From the NCBI GenBank assembly GCA_002897855.1, contig BDTO01000063.1, positions 1 to 52,426 of the forward strand: a DNA stretch of 52,426 nt. The letters are read 5' to 3'. Positions 8,395 to 17,790 of the stretch are shown here, piece after piece. The stretch is from a bacterium BMS3Bbin05 (lineage in GTDB: Bacteria > Nitrospirota > Thermodesulfovibrionia > Thermodesulfovibrionales > BMS3Bbin05). The notes beneath the pieces were generated by a model. That model saw only the letters and a program-made list of their open reading frames with translations. It did no database searches and was not told the origin of the DNA. How positions within the stretch are numbered: position 1 is the first letter of the stretch; the number at the start of each line of letters is the position of its first letter. A program made the translations under genes and the position numbers.

Positions 8395-8832
8395 CTATTC
8401 AATAGTCCAGCTTGTAATATCGGCATCATTTCCTTCACCTCCCTCTTCGCCGTCGGCGCCATAACTGATAATATCGTAATCCCCGTGCAATCCGGGCGAT
8501 ATATAGACATACGGTCTTCCCCATGGATCTAAAGGCACTGACTTCTTTTCAAGATACCCTTCCTCCCGGAACCGGGTTGGGATTCTGCCGGTGGCCGGTT
8601 TGGATACCAGGGCCTCCAGCCCCTGATCGGTAGACGGGTAGAAGCCATTGTCGATCTTGAATAATTTCAGTGCGGTCTCAAGATTGGCTATCTGCTGTTT
8701 TGCTGCAGTTTTCCTGGCTTCATAGGTGCGGCCGATAAGCCTCGGGCCGATAATTGCCGCAAGAATACTGATTATGACTACTACTATGAGAATCTCTATA
8801 AATGTAAAACCCTTCTGTTTCCTCGTATCCAT
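8395..8832 (-). CDS. gspG: Type II secretion major pseudopilin GspG
   Basis: This 145-residue protein has KGFTFIEILIVVVIISILAA near its start, with cleavage after Gly8 and Glu13 as mature Glu5. The rest is classic GspG: QIANLETALKLFKIDNG, YPSTDQGLEALV, and a C-terminal GPLDPWGRPY-type and GDYDIISYGADG stretch with acidic residues that bind calcium in known structures (ending DITSW). It polymerises into the pseudopilus that pushes substrates through GspD. It is preceded by the only long spacer of the operon, which holds a repeat. Confidence 0.96.
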   Translation of the reverse strand: MDTRKQKGFTFIEILIVVVIISILAAIIGPRLIGRTYEARKTAAKQQIANLETALKLFKIDNGFYPSTDQGLEALVSKPATGRIPTRFREEGYLEKKSVPLDPWGRPYVYISPGLHGDYDIISYGADGEEGGEGNDADITSWTIE

Positions 8833-8853
8833 TTTGCCTCCGTATTATTTTAT

Positions 8854-9003
8854 GATGGCGTCGCAAAAAGTCGCCAGCTACTGCGTTGCATCAAATTATC
8901 TCCTCACTGCGGCGTACCAGGTACGCCTCATTCGTCAAAATTTGTGCGCCTTGTATCTGATGATTTTTGCTTAGCCATCTCCTTTTGGACTTTTTACGAC
9001 TTT
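8854..9003. repeat. Palindromic intergenic repeat between gspF and gspG
   Basis: Outer arms are GCGTCGCAAAAAGTC (8858-8872) and GGACTTTTTACGAC (8987-9000). The interior has the palindrome GGCGTACCAGGTACGCC. All other gsp genes overlap or nearly touch, so this element was probably inserted into the operon. No open frame inside. Confidence 0.7.
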
Positions 9004-9004
9004 G

Positions 9005-10174
9005 TCATTTTATTAACTGATTCATATCGAAAATCGGCAGTAAAACTGCAAATACAATAAAACCAACTACCAGGCCCATGACCACGATCATCGCCGGTTC
9101 AAGTAAAGTAAGCATTGTCTGGACCTTTTTCGAAAATTCCTCCTCATAAGCATCTGCAGCCCTGTCTAAAAGCTCCGGGAGCCTGCCGGTCTTTTCACCT
9201 GTTGCAACCATCTGCCGCAGGACCGGCGGCAGTGTATCAAGTGAATGCGCTATCCCGGCCCCTTCTGTTATCTTTCCTGCGGCTTTAGAGATGTCTCTCT
9301 TCAGGACAACATTGCCGGTTGACTTTGCCGACAGGTCCAATGCCTTTAGAAGCGGGATCCCTCCGGACAACAGAAAACCGAATACCCTGGTAAACCTTGC
9401 AATGTAGAGACTGTGCACAAGAGAGAATCTCAGGAGTATGGAATCGAATATCTCAGGCCTCTTCTCTTTCATCCTTTTTGATACAACGAATAATCCTGCA
9501 AGAACAATAATCATTACCCACCAGTATGCGTGGAATATTCTGCTTATCTTAATGAGGATCACCGTAACAAGCGGCAGGGCTGACTTTGCATTTTCAAATA
9601 TCACCACTATCTTTGGAACAACAAAAGTAAATACAAAAGACAGGACAATTATTCCGATACTGAACATGAAAAGCGGGTAAATCATCGCATTATAAACCTT
9701 TGACCGTATAGAGAGCTCTTTTTCAAGGAATTCGGAAAGCCTCATCAAGACCTCATCCAGCATGCCCCCCGTCTCACCCGCATGAACCATTCTTATGTAA
9801 TATTCAGGAAAAACCTCACTGTGCATTCCCATTGCCCTCGAAAGACCGGAACCTTCAGATACCGATTCCCTGATATTCACCAGGAGCGCCCTCCAATACC
9901 CGGTGTTTTCCTCCGACAGCGATTTAAGTGATTCGTTCAGGGTTACACCCGACGCGACAAGGATTGAAAGCTGGCGTGTCAATTGGGCAATCTTTTCCGT
10001 TCTGTCCCTGAGCAGCAGCCTCTTTTTTCCCGGTAACAGATTACTCCTTACATCTTTCGGCAAGATGCCCTCTTGTCTCAGTCTGGCTACTGCATCCTTA
10101 AGACCATCCGCCTCTATTGTCCCCTTTTTCCAGGACCCATCTTTATTGAACCCGGTGTATCTAAATATCGGCAT
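9005..10174 (-). CDS. gspF: Type II secretion inner-membrane platform protein GspF
   Basis: This 389-residue polytopic protein has two T2SSF domains (about residues 70-195 and 270-390), each ending in hydrophobic helices (YPLFMFSIGIIVLSFVFTF; WWVMIIVLAGLFVVSKR; IVVMGLVVGFIVFAVLLPIF). The LIASGVTLNESLKSL-like segment and GETGGMLDEVLMRL repeat (second copy GEKTGRLPELLDRA) are family signatures. GspF transmits GspE motion to pseudopilin assembly. It overlaps the gspE end by 14 bases. Confidence 0.96.
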   Translation of the reverse strand: MPIFRYTGFNKDGSWKKGTIEADGLKDAVARLRQEGILPKDVRSNLLPGKKRLLLRDRTEKIAQLTRQLSILVASGVTLNESLKSLSEENTGYWRALLVNIRESVSEGSGLSRAMGMHSEVFPEYYIRMVHAGETGGMLDEVLMRLSEFLEKELSIRSKVYNAMIYPLFMFSIGIIVLSFVFTFVVPKIVVIFENAKSALPLVTVILIKISRIFHAYWWVMIIVLAGLFVVSKRMKEKRPEIFDSILLRFSLVHSLYIARFTRVFGFLLSGGIPLLKALDLSAKSTGNVVLKRDISKAAGKITEGAGIAHSLDTLPPVLRQMVATGEKTGRLPELLDRAADAYEEEFSKKVQTMLTLLEPAMIVVMGLVVGFIVFAVLLPIFDMNQLIK

Positions 10175-11681
10175 AATCTTTATGCGTAACCCTCAAGACC
10201 TCACCAAGGGTAGTTATCCCTGACATCACTTTCTTTATCCCATCCATATGGAGTGTATGCATCCCGCTTTTGACGGCTGCATCCCTGATCTGGCCGGCAT
10301 CATGCTTGCCCGAAATCATGGACCTGATATTTTTATTGATTATCATGAGTTCAAATATCCCGGTTCTGCCGTAAAAACCCGTCTGTCTGCATTTATCACA
10401 ACCCTTCCCCATGTATAACCCCGCAGGGGGCTCTGAGAAATAATGCTTTGCTGCATCATCAGGTTCATACTCAACCTTACAGTAAGGGCAAATAACCCTT
10501 ACCAGTCTCTGGGCCAGCACCCCCGCAAGCGAAGATGCAACAAGAAAGGGCTCAACTCCCATATCAATAAGTCTCGTCAGAGCAGAGGGCGCATCATTGG
10601 TATGAAGGGTACTCAGTACAAGATGCCCTGTCAATGAGGCATGAATGGATATCTCAGCCGTTTCAATATCCCTGATCTCACCGACCATTATTATATCGGG
10701 GTCCTGCCTCAGAATCGACCTGAGGCCTGAAGCAAAGGTAAGACCTATCTGTGGGTTTACCTGAATCTGGCCTATCCCTCTCAGCTGATACTCAACGGGA
10801 TCTTCCACGGTAATGATATTTTTTTCAACAGCATAAATCCTCTTCAAAGCCGCATAAAGTGTTGTAGTCTTGCCGCTGCCTGTAGGTCCTGTAACAAGCA
10901 CTATGCCGTTCGGCCCTGAGAGGAGCGAAGAGAAAACATCCTGCTGGTCTTCGTCAAAACCTATATCACGAAGATCCACCCCCGCCTGTTTCCTGTCGAG
11001 TATTCTGAGCACGGCCCTTTCGCCGAAGACAGTTGGAATTATTGATACCCTTATATCGATGTCCTTTCCACCGACCAGCAGCCCTATCCTGCCGTCTTGT
11101 GGAAGTCTCTTCTCGGCAATATCAAGATTAGCCATTATCTTGATCCTGCTGATCAGTGCATCCTGTATGATCCGGGGCGGTTTTATTACAGTATTGAGGA
11201 GACCGTCTATCCTCATTCTCACATCGAGTTCCGTCTCATACGGCTCGATATGAATATCACTTGCCCTTTCATTGACCGCCTGCTGCAGTAAAGCATTGAG
11301 AAGCCTTATGATCGGGGCCTCTTCGGTGAGTTCGAGCAGGTCCCTGGGCGCCTCGAACTCATTTGCAACGGATGAAAGGTCTTCGCCCGATATGTTCTGC
11401 ATCACCTCTTCTGCGGACCCCAGCCCGCTGAAAACCCTGTTTATTGATTCAGAAAGGCTATTCGGATCCATAAAAACCGGGGATGGAGAAACGGAAAACT
11501 TTTCGGCAAGTTCCTTCAATGCAAATACTCCATTGTCTCCCCCCACGGCAGCCACTATATCGCCATTGTCAATTCGCAAGGGAAGGATCATGTTTGCTCT
11601 GCAAAAGTCTATCGGGATATCCTTCAGCAGGGAAAGATCGATATCTTCATCCTTTATATAATCAATATCCTTCATCCTCAC
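10161..11681 (-). CDS. gspE: Type II secretion ATPase GspE
   Basis: This 506-residue cytoplasmic ATPase powers pseudopilus assembly. An N-terminal GspE/MshEN domain (about residues 1-120) is followed by the ATPase core: ASDIHIEPYETELDVRMRID, Walker A GPTGSGKTTTLYA (near 265), Asp box DPVEYQLRGIGQIQVN, Walker B IIMVGEIRD, His box HLVLSTLHTNDA. A zinc-binding tetracysteine follows, CPYC...CDKC (near 398-430), typical of T2SS rather than pilus-retraction ATPases. It overlaps gspD by 20 bases. Confidence 0.97.
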   Translation of the reverse strand: MRMKDIDYIKDEDIDLSLLKDIPIDFCRANMILPLRIDNGDIVAAVGGDNGVFALKELAEKFSVSPSPVFMDPNSLSESINRVFSGLGSAEEVMQNISGEDLSSVANEFEAPRDLLELTEEAPIIRLLNALLQQAVNERASDIHIEPYETELDVRMRIDGLLNTVIKPPRIIQDALISRIKIMANLDIAEKRLPQDGRIGLLVGGKDIDIRVSIIPTVFGERAVLRILDRKQAGVDLRDIGFDEDQQDVFSSLLSGPNGIVLVTGPTGSGKTTTLYAALKRIYAVEKNIITVEDPVEYQLRGIGQIQVNPQIGLTFASGLRSILRQDPDIIMVGEIRDIETAEISIHASLTGHLVLSTLHTNDAPSALTRLIDMGVEPFLVASSLAGVLAQRLVRVICPYCKVEYEPDDAAKHYFSEPPAGLYMGKGCDKCRQTGFYGRTGIFELMIINKNIRSMISGKHDAGQIRDAAVKSGMHTLHMDGIKKVMSGITTLGEVLRVTHKDYADI

Positions 11682-13905
11682 TCACGCCTGGCAAAATATA
11701 AAAATCCTGCTTTCCATCTGTATTATTATCCTGTCCGCTGTTTTGAATTCTGAACTGGTAGTTAGGTTCGGCATACCGGACCTCACTGTATGAGAGAAAG
11801 TCCGAGACAGCATCCTCAACATTGCTGCCTCGACGTATATTCACAACATAAACATCGAGATTTTTTATATAACTGACAATAGATGCCCCTTCCTTCTTCA
11901 TTATTGAATCTATCCTGTCCCTGCCGGTACCCGGTTTAAACCTTATCAGCAACTGACCCGATACATACATGTTTGCGGCACGCGCATAATCTTTTCCCTT
12001 TTTATTGGTAAGCATGGCAAGCTCTTCAGAGTCCTTTACTATATGAGGAGTAATAAAAACCAGAAGGTTTGTCTTTTGCTTATTTGTTGTCTTGAACTTG
12101 AACAGCCACCCGAGAATGGGGATATCACCGAGCAGCGGCACCTTTGTAACATTAACCTCTTTTTTCTCCTCCATAAGACCGCCTATGACAACCGTCTGGT
12201 TATCCTTGACTATGACTGATGTGCGCGTAGAACGCTTGGTAGTAGTGGGACCGAGACTGATAAGTATATTCGCATTGGATTCCTGCTTCACCGATGAAAT
12301 CTCCTGGTACACATCAAGGCTTACATAGTCTCCCTCTGCAATATGCGGTGTAATTTTCAGCTTTATTCCAACATCTTCCCTGTCAATATCCGTAAAAACA
12401 GAGGCATTTGCAGAAGGATTGGACTCTCTCCTTTTAACAAAAGGCACATTTTCGCCGACTACTATTTCGGCCTCTTTATTATCGGATGTCAGTATCTGCG
12501 GCGTCGAAAGGACATCTATCGCCCCCTTGAATTTCTGAAGACTGAATAGGGCCGAAAACCCGGGCACCGTAAGGTTACTGGTTGTAACCGTCCCATCCGT
12601 TCCGATAGTGGTAATAGGGATATCGAAAAAATTGCCCATTCCGCCGATTGAAAGACCCGTTAATCCGGATATAACCGACTGGAGGGCAGTGGAATCCATT
12701 ATGCCGACGCCGCCGATTACAACGGGGTTGCCGTTGTGCCTGGCAATTGCCCTCCACTTGGACCCAAGCTCCATGAGATTATTTATGGATGCCTCGACAA
12801 TCATCGCCTCGACATAAACCTGTTTCTTCCGCCTGTCCAGTTTTTTGATTACAGATACAATATTCTTGTAGTCGGCAGGCGAGGCCATAATCACAAGAGA
12901 GTTCGACGATTTGTCGGGAGTAATAATAATATCCTGATTGTTTCTTCCCGCAGGTCTGCCAATCCTCTGCACCTTCTTTTTTGTCTGCTCAATGCCTTTC
13001 ACAACTCCCTGCATGACCTTTGCAATGTCCTCCGCGTCTGCATTTTCAAGAAAATAGACATTAATCCTTCCCTGTGACTCTTCCGAAGGGACATCAAGTA
13101 TACTGAGCAGCCTTTTCAGCGACTCCCTGGTCGCCCTGGGCCCGAAAATTACGACGGCATTAAGCCTGGTATCTGCGATAACCCTGCTGGAGGAAGCAGC
13201 GGCCCTGCGTCCTTTCACAACACCGGCATTAAATTTGGTACCTTCGTTGAGGATAGCGGCAACGTCCTCCGCCCCCGCATACTTAAGAAAAACAATTTCA
13301 GGGACCTCTACAGTCGATGGCCGGTCAATAATTCCGATTATGGAAAGTATCTTCTTGATATTCATTCCTGAATCGATAGCCAGCACAAGATTACCGGGAC
13401 CAAATGATGATATATAACCGTCTCTTGAGACAACAGGCTTGAGAAACCTTACCGCCTCGTCGGACGATATGTATTTTAACTGCAACAGCCTTGCGATGTA
13501 GCTCTCGTTAACTACAGCGCCCTTTTTGCTTACGGCCATCCCTTTCTGCCGGGCCATAGATGCAGGTATGATTTTATATGCATTAACACCTGCCGGGATC
13601 ACGGTAAACCCCTTCAGTTCCAGTACCGATGTAAAAAGTTTGAAGCCGTCCTTCGAGTTTAATTTGGTTGGGGCTATGATGGTTACCTTGCCCTTAAATT
13701 TTTCATCAAATATAAAATTCTTACCGGTCACATCACTCACATACTTTGCAACAACAGGAAGGTCAACATCCACAAAGTTGAAAGTTACAGTTTTGGCTGT
13801 ATCAGCATGGGCCACAGCCGCCGGCAAGAGTGAGAATACACACAGGAGGAGACAGATCACTCTAAACAACACAGAAATATTTCGCATCAATTTATACCTC
13901 TCCAT
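11662..13905 (-). CDS. gspD: Type II secretion secretin GspD with an extra C-terminal propeptide-like domain
   Basis: The 747-residue outer-membrane secretin has a signal peptide (about 1-34), N0 domain (TVTFNFVDVDLPVVAKYVSD), N1-N3 domains, and the secretin core (EIVVGENVPFVKR; VIGGLMEEKKEVNVTKVPLL; LLVFITPHIV) ending near residue 625. Beyond it, about residues 645-715 read GQLLIRFKPGTGRDRIDSIM, then YVVNIRRGSNVEDAV and VRYAEPNY. That pattern is typical of subtilisin-family (S8) propeptides of the fervidolysin type. A usual GspD has only a short S-domain there. The domain might bind pilotin, peptidoglycan or protease cargo; this is inference. Confidence 0.95.
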   Translation of the reverse strand: MERYKLMRNISVLFRVICLLLCVFSLLPAAVAHADTAKTVTFNFVDVDLPVVAKYVSDVTGKNFIFDEKFKGKVTIIAPTKLNSKDGFKLFTSVLELKGFTVIPAGVNAYKIIPASMARQKGMAVSKKGAVVNESYIARLLQLKYISSDEAVRFLKPVVSRDGYISSFGPGNLVLAIDSGMNIKKILSIIGIIDRPSTVEVPEIVFLKYAGAEDVAAILNEGTKFNAGVVKGRRAAASSSRVIADTRLNAVVIFGPRATRESLKRLLSILDVPSEESQGRINVYFLENADAEDIAKVMQGVVKGIEQTKKKVQRIGRPAGRNNQDIIITPDKSSNSLVIMASPADYKNIVSVIKKLDRRKKQVYVEAMIVEASINNLMELGSKWRAIARHNGNPVVIGGVGIMDSTALQSVISGLTGLSIGGMGNFFDIPITTIGTDGTVTTSNLTVPGFSALFSLQKFKGAIDVLSTPQILTSDNKEAEIVVGENVPFVKRRESNPSANASVFTDIDREDVGIKLKITPHIAEGDYVSLDVYQEISSVKQESNANILISLGPTTTKRSTRTSVIVKDNQTVVIGGLMEEKKEVNVTKVPLLGDIPILGWLFKFKTTNKQKTNLLVFITPHIVKDSEELAMLTNKKGKDYARAANMYVSGQLLIRFKPGTGRDRIDSIMKKEGASIVSYIKNLDVYVVNIRRGSNVEDAVSDFLSYSEVRYAEPNYQFRIQNSGQDNNTDGKQDFYILPGVSEDEGY

Positions 13906-13920
13906 AAATATTATTGAAGA

Positions 13921-14829
13921 TCACCTTATATAATATGTCTGGGTAATCCTGGCACCTCCTCTTATAATGTCGAGTTTCAGTGTATCAACACCCTTAAGCG
14001 CAGTAAATGCCTGCAAGGCCGACTCGGGATTGGTAATATCATACTCATTCACTCTCAGGAGGATATCACCATTTCTAAGGCCAAGACTGTCATAAATCCC
14101 TCCCTTTTTTACTTCCTTAAGAAGAAAACCTTGCTGCTTGCCGTTCTTGTATCTCGGAAAGAGCCGCGCATCGGTCATCAGCCTCTGGGGGTTACTTATC
14201 GATTCCTGGACCATGTTACTATTTAATACAAACGAACCGTCGTTTCCTTTCCTGGCAAATACACCTTTATTACCCCTCCGGGAAGCAGTCCTCCCCGCAT
14301 CATGGCCGTTATGAATGCTCTTTATTTTTCTAATATACATCCTGTTCTTTCCGCCCTGCCCTCTTATCATTACGCTTCGGGGGGTTATCTCTTCAAGTAT
14401 ACCAAGTCCGGGCATCTTATCACTGATCCTGAATAAGACCTGTTTGCCGTCGGACCGGAGAAAAACAGCAAAGCTGTCATCTCCCCCGGTTGCTATAGTC
14501 CCTATAAGTTCATATTTTTTACCAATACCCGAATTGTTGCTCTTTTCAGTATTTACTGTGAGGGCAGACAGATGCCCGGCATCAAAACCAAAAGGATTCC
14601 TTTTAATAATAACAGCATAGTCATCAAAGCCGGTATTTCCTTTTGATACCTTATCAGCACCCGACAATCCTGAAATGCCCGTAGCAGAGTATCCTGGAGA
14701 GGCAAACAGGTCTCTCATTATCAGGAGCGATAAAAATATAACTGCAATAATGAGGATGCCGTTCAAAGTAATAAGGGTCCCTTTTCTCAGTAGAATTTTT
14801 TCCGGATTAATCATATCCCCGAATTCCAT
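13921..14829 (-). CDS. gspC: Type II secretion protein GspC (PDZ-containing)
   Basis: This 302-residue protein is the first gene of the operon. One membrane helix sits at about residues 19-39 (NGILIIAVIFLSLLIMRDLF). The periplasmic HR domain spans about 95-160 (YELIGTIATGGDDSFAVFLR; MPGLGILEEI), and a C-terminal PDZ domain about 215-300 (GFLLKEVKKGGIYDSLGLRN; GDILLRVNEYDI). GspC connects the inner platform to the GspD N0 domain and helps select substrates. A second ATG lies 15 bases in (MINPEK); either start gives the same domains. Confidence 0.93.
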   Translation of the reverse strand: MEFGDMINPEKILLRKGTLITLNGILIIAVIFLSLLIMRDLFASPGYSATGISGLSGADKVSKGNTGFDDYAVIIKRNPFGFDAGHLSALTVNTEKSNNSGIGKKYELIGTIATGGDDSFAVFLRSDGKQVLFRISDKMPGLGILEEITPRSVMIRGQGGKNRMYIRKIKSIHNGHDAGRTASRRGNKGVFARKGNDGSFVLNSNMVQESISNPQRLMTDARLFPRYKNGKQQGFLLKEVKKGGIYDSLGLRNGDILLRVNEYDITNPESALQAFTALKGVDTLKLDIIRGGARITQTYYIR

Positions 14830-15080
14830 AAAAATTTTTCTTATTATAATATCATATGTAATATGTAACGCAAAAATAAAGTGATTTCAAATTTATTTAC
14901 TCTTCGACAGCCTCTATAATACCCTAAAACAGATGTAGAAATGAGGGAACAGCCCCATAATCTGAATTGTGTTCAGTACGGGATTGAATTTTTCACCTTT
15001 AACTCCGGAGACAGGGTATTCATGTCTGATTATCAGTAGATTTGGGGAATTAAGAATAATATATTGTATAGTATCGTATA

Positions 15081-17647
15081 ATGCAGGATTTCGGGACATT
15101 TCTCACCGTCTATATGCCAATAATCTTTTTTGTTTATGGCATGTCATTTCTCATGCTCGGCATAACCATTGCAGTCGAACACATCACGGTAGATACAACA
15201 ACCAACAGGTTCAAACTTTTTATATTTTCCTCTGTCGGGGCATTATCTATTTTCGGGATAATTCATGGTTCGGTTGAACTGATGGACATGTTTTCTATCC
15301 TTTACGCTGGATCAGCCCTCCCGCTAAAAATAATCAGGCTTTTCCTGATGTCCGCTTCCTTCTATTTTCTTTGCAGGTTTGGGGTCTCTTATAACGATAA
15401 AGGTAAAGCCGCCGATGTCGAAGTTGAAGATGTATCTCAGGACAAAAAACCCGGCATAGAAAAAATAACAGCAGAAAAAGCTCACTTTTCATAGCCGGCT
15501 TACCCATAATCCTGTTTAGTGTATGGTCTGTGGTGGTTTTAGTATTCCTAATCCGTAAGGGGTTCAGTAATGAATGGTTTATTGAGGGAGAGATTCTTTC
15601 CCGATATATTATCGGCCTTCCGGCTGCTATTGCAGCATCCATTGCACTATTATTGAAACATAGAATGAAAGAAGATAAGCCGGCTCCGAATAAACTCCTG
15701 ATAATCGCATCAATGGGATTTCTTTTTTATGCTGTTCTTAGTGGGTTTATTGTTCCCATGGCAAATTTTTACCCTGCATCCGTGTTTAATTATGGAAGTT
15801 TTTATTCGGTAACACATGTGCCTGTCCAGCTATTTCGAAGTATCTGTGCTGTTTTAATTACCATAGCCTTACTTAAATTTTTCAGAATCTCAAAAGAATT
15901 ATTTACCATAAGATTTAAGGCTATCTTACATATATTTATCGCAGTGGTAATCCCGGGTTTCGTTATTATCCTGTTTGTATGTTATATGATTGCAGATGCC
16001 CTTTTGAATTTATCTTATAGAGAAAATAAAAAGATTGCAGCATTAACTGCAAATCGAACATTGTCTTTTTTCGAAGATGTGGAAAAAAGGATCAAATACC
16101 AGACACTGCTCCTCCAACATTCCCCTAACATTATTGAAAAAGACATTTTTATGTCTATTGTCAGTAAGGATGACGATATAGACGGGATTGCCCTTATTGA
16201 TGAAAACGGAGAGATCTTCCGTATTGAGAAAGCTACCTCTTCATCGCTAATCAATTATAAGGGCAATGCAGATAACTCCCGTATAAAAAAGTTAGAGGTC
16301 GCTGCAACGAATATGTTACATGATAATTTTCATGTACAAAGATATACCGATAAAAATGTCTTGATGGTAATCCCCCTGAGAAAAGGAAGCCTGGAGATTC
16401 TTTTGAATTCAGATAAACTATATGGATATATTTCCAGTTCAAGGATAGAAAAGGGGTGGCATACCCTCCTGTTGGATAAGAGCGGGGATATTGTCATACC
16501 ACGGAATAAGAAAATCGTCGGGGAGAAGAGAATTTTCGAACATCGTGCTTTCAATATGGGGAGATATAGAAAAACAATCCTCCGAAACGGGATTTATTAT
16601 AATACGGTTGAAGAGAAAATACCTGAAACGGGGTGGTCTGTTATTATAGAAATACCACGCAACGAGATTGTCGCTCCGATATTCAGAGTATTCAGGGGTT
16701 TGCTGTTCGGAATCCTCGGTATCTATTTAACCGCTGTTATAGTTGCCCTCATATTTGTTGAAAGGGTGACAAGCCCGATAAATCTTATTGCTCAGAAGGT
16801 CAAATTAATAGGCAAAGGCTTCTTCGATCAGAAACTGAATGTAAGGACAGGAGACGAGCTTCAGACACTTTCCGAAGAGATTGAGAAAATGGCATACTCA
16901 CTTATGGAAAAGAAAAGAATGGAGGAAAAGATGGGCCAGACGGAAAAGATTGCATCTCTCGGACAGCTCACTGCAGGTATTGCCCATGAAATAAATAATC
17001 CCCTCGGAATAATCCTTGGATATTGCCAGGTGATGTTGAGGGAGATTGAGCCACATAATAAGTATTATGCGGACATGAAAATAATCGAAAAACATGTACT
17101 CTCATGTAAACGGATATTGGATGACCTCCTCAAATTTTCAAGACCTCGCAGAAAGATAAATGTGGAAGTGGAGATCAATACAAACATCAAAGAGTCTCTC
17201 GCTTTGATACCAAAACATTTTTCCAGTAAAATCAATACTATCCTTGAACTCAGTCCCATTCCCTGCAGAATCATGGGCGACCCTGACAGACTACACCAAT
17301 TGTTTCTGAATCTGACTATGAATGCTATTGATGCAATGAAGAAAAAGGGCGACAGTCTTAGAATCGGCACCAGAATATTTGATTCAAAAGCAGAAGATAT
17401 GGTTGAGGTTACCTTTAGCGACACGGGATGCGGGATAAGCAAGGAAGATCTTGGAAGGATTTTTGATCCGTTCTTTACGACAAAGGATGTTGGCAAGGGG
17501 ACCGGCCTCGGACTATCGGTATCTTACGGAATAGTCAACGACCACGGCGGTGAAATATGCGTAGAAAGCATCCTGGGAAAGGGCACAACTATTTATATTA
17601 TCTTTCCGGCCCAAAAAAGTTATGCTGTTAATCTCCAAAGCTCTTAA
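15081..17647 (+). pseudogene. Multi-TM, Cache-like sensor histidine kinase, split by a frameshift
   Basis: Frame 1 (15081-15494, 137 residues) carries three membrane helices. The remaining part (in another frame, open from 15428, first GTG at 15530) continues FIAGLPIILFSVWSVVVLVF with more helices, an extracytoplasmic Cache-like sensor (about 170 residues), a last helix, HAMP, HisKA (IAHEINNPLGIILGY, His phosphosite) and HATPase (NAIDAM, DTGCGI, FDPFFTTK, GTGLGLSVSYG). Adding one base in GCAGAAAAAGC near 15475 fuses them into one kinase. No ribosome binding site precedes 15530. Either decay, a -1 slip site or a sequence error. Partner: the NtrC-type gene at 17791. Confidence 0.85.
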
Positions 17648-17685
17648 AAAGTATTTGAGTTTTTTAATAAGCAGGGGACAATATT

Positions 17686-17757
17686 AAAATCTCCCCTCCC
17701 CCTCTTTAGTAAATGGGGATATTTGAAGTCCTTCTTTAGTAAAGGGGGATTTGTTAC
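17686..17757. repeat. C-run/G-run repeat module
   Basis: CTCCCCTCCCCCTCTTTAGT with AAATGGGG, followed by CTTCTTTAGTAAAGGGGG. Same type as the modules at 3210-3240 and 3290-3345. It lies between kinase and regulator genes and may act as a weak stem-loop in the transcript. Confidence 0.6.
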
Positions 17758-17790
17758 TAATCTTAATAACCATTGAGACGGAGTTCGCTT

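Noticed and set aside
17773-17790. TTG start for the NtrC-type regulator
   Set aside because: The ATG at 17791 has the correctly spaced GGAG and begins directly at the receiver domain.
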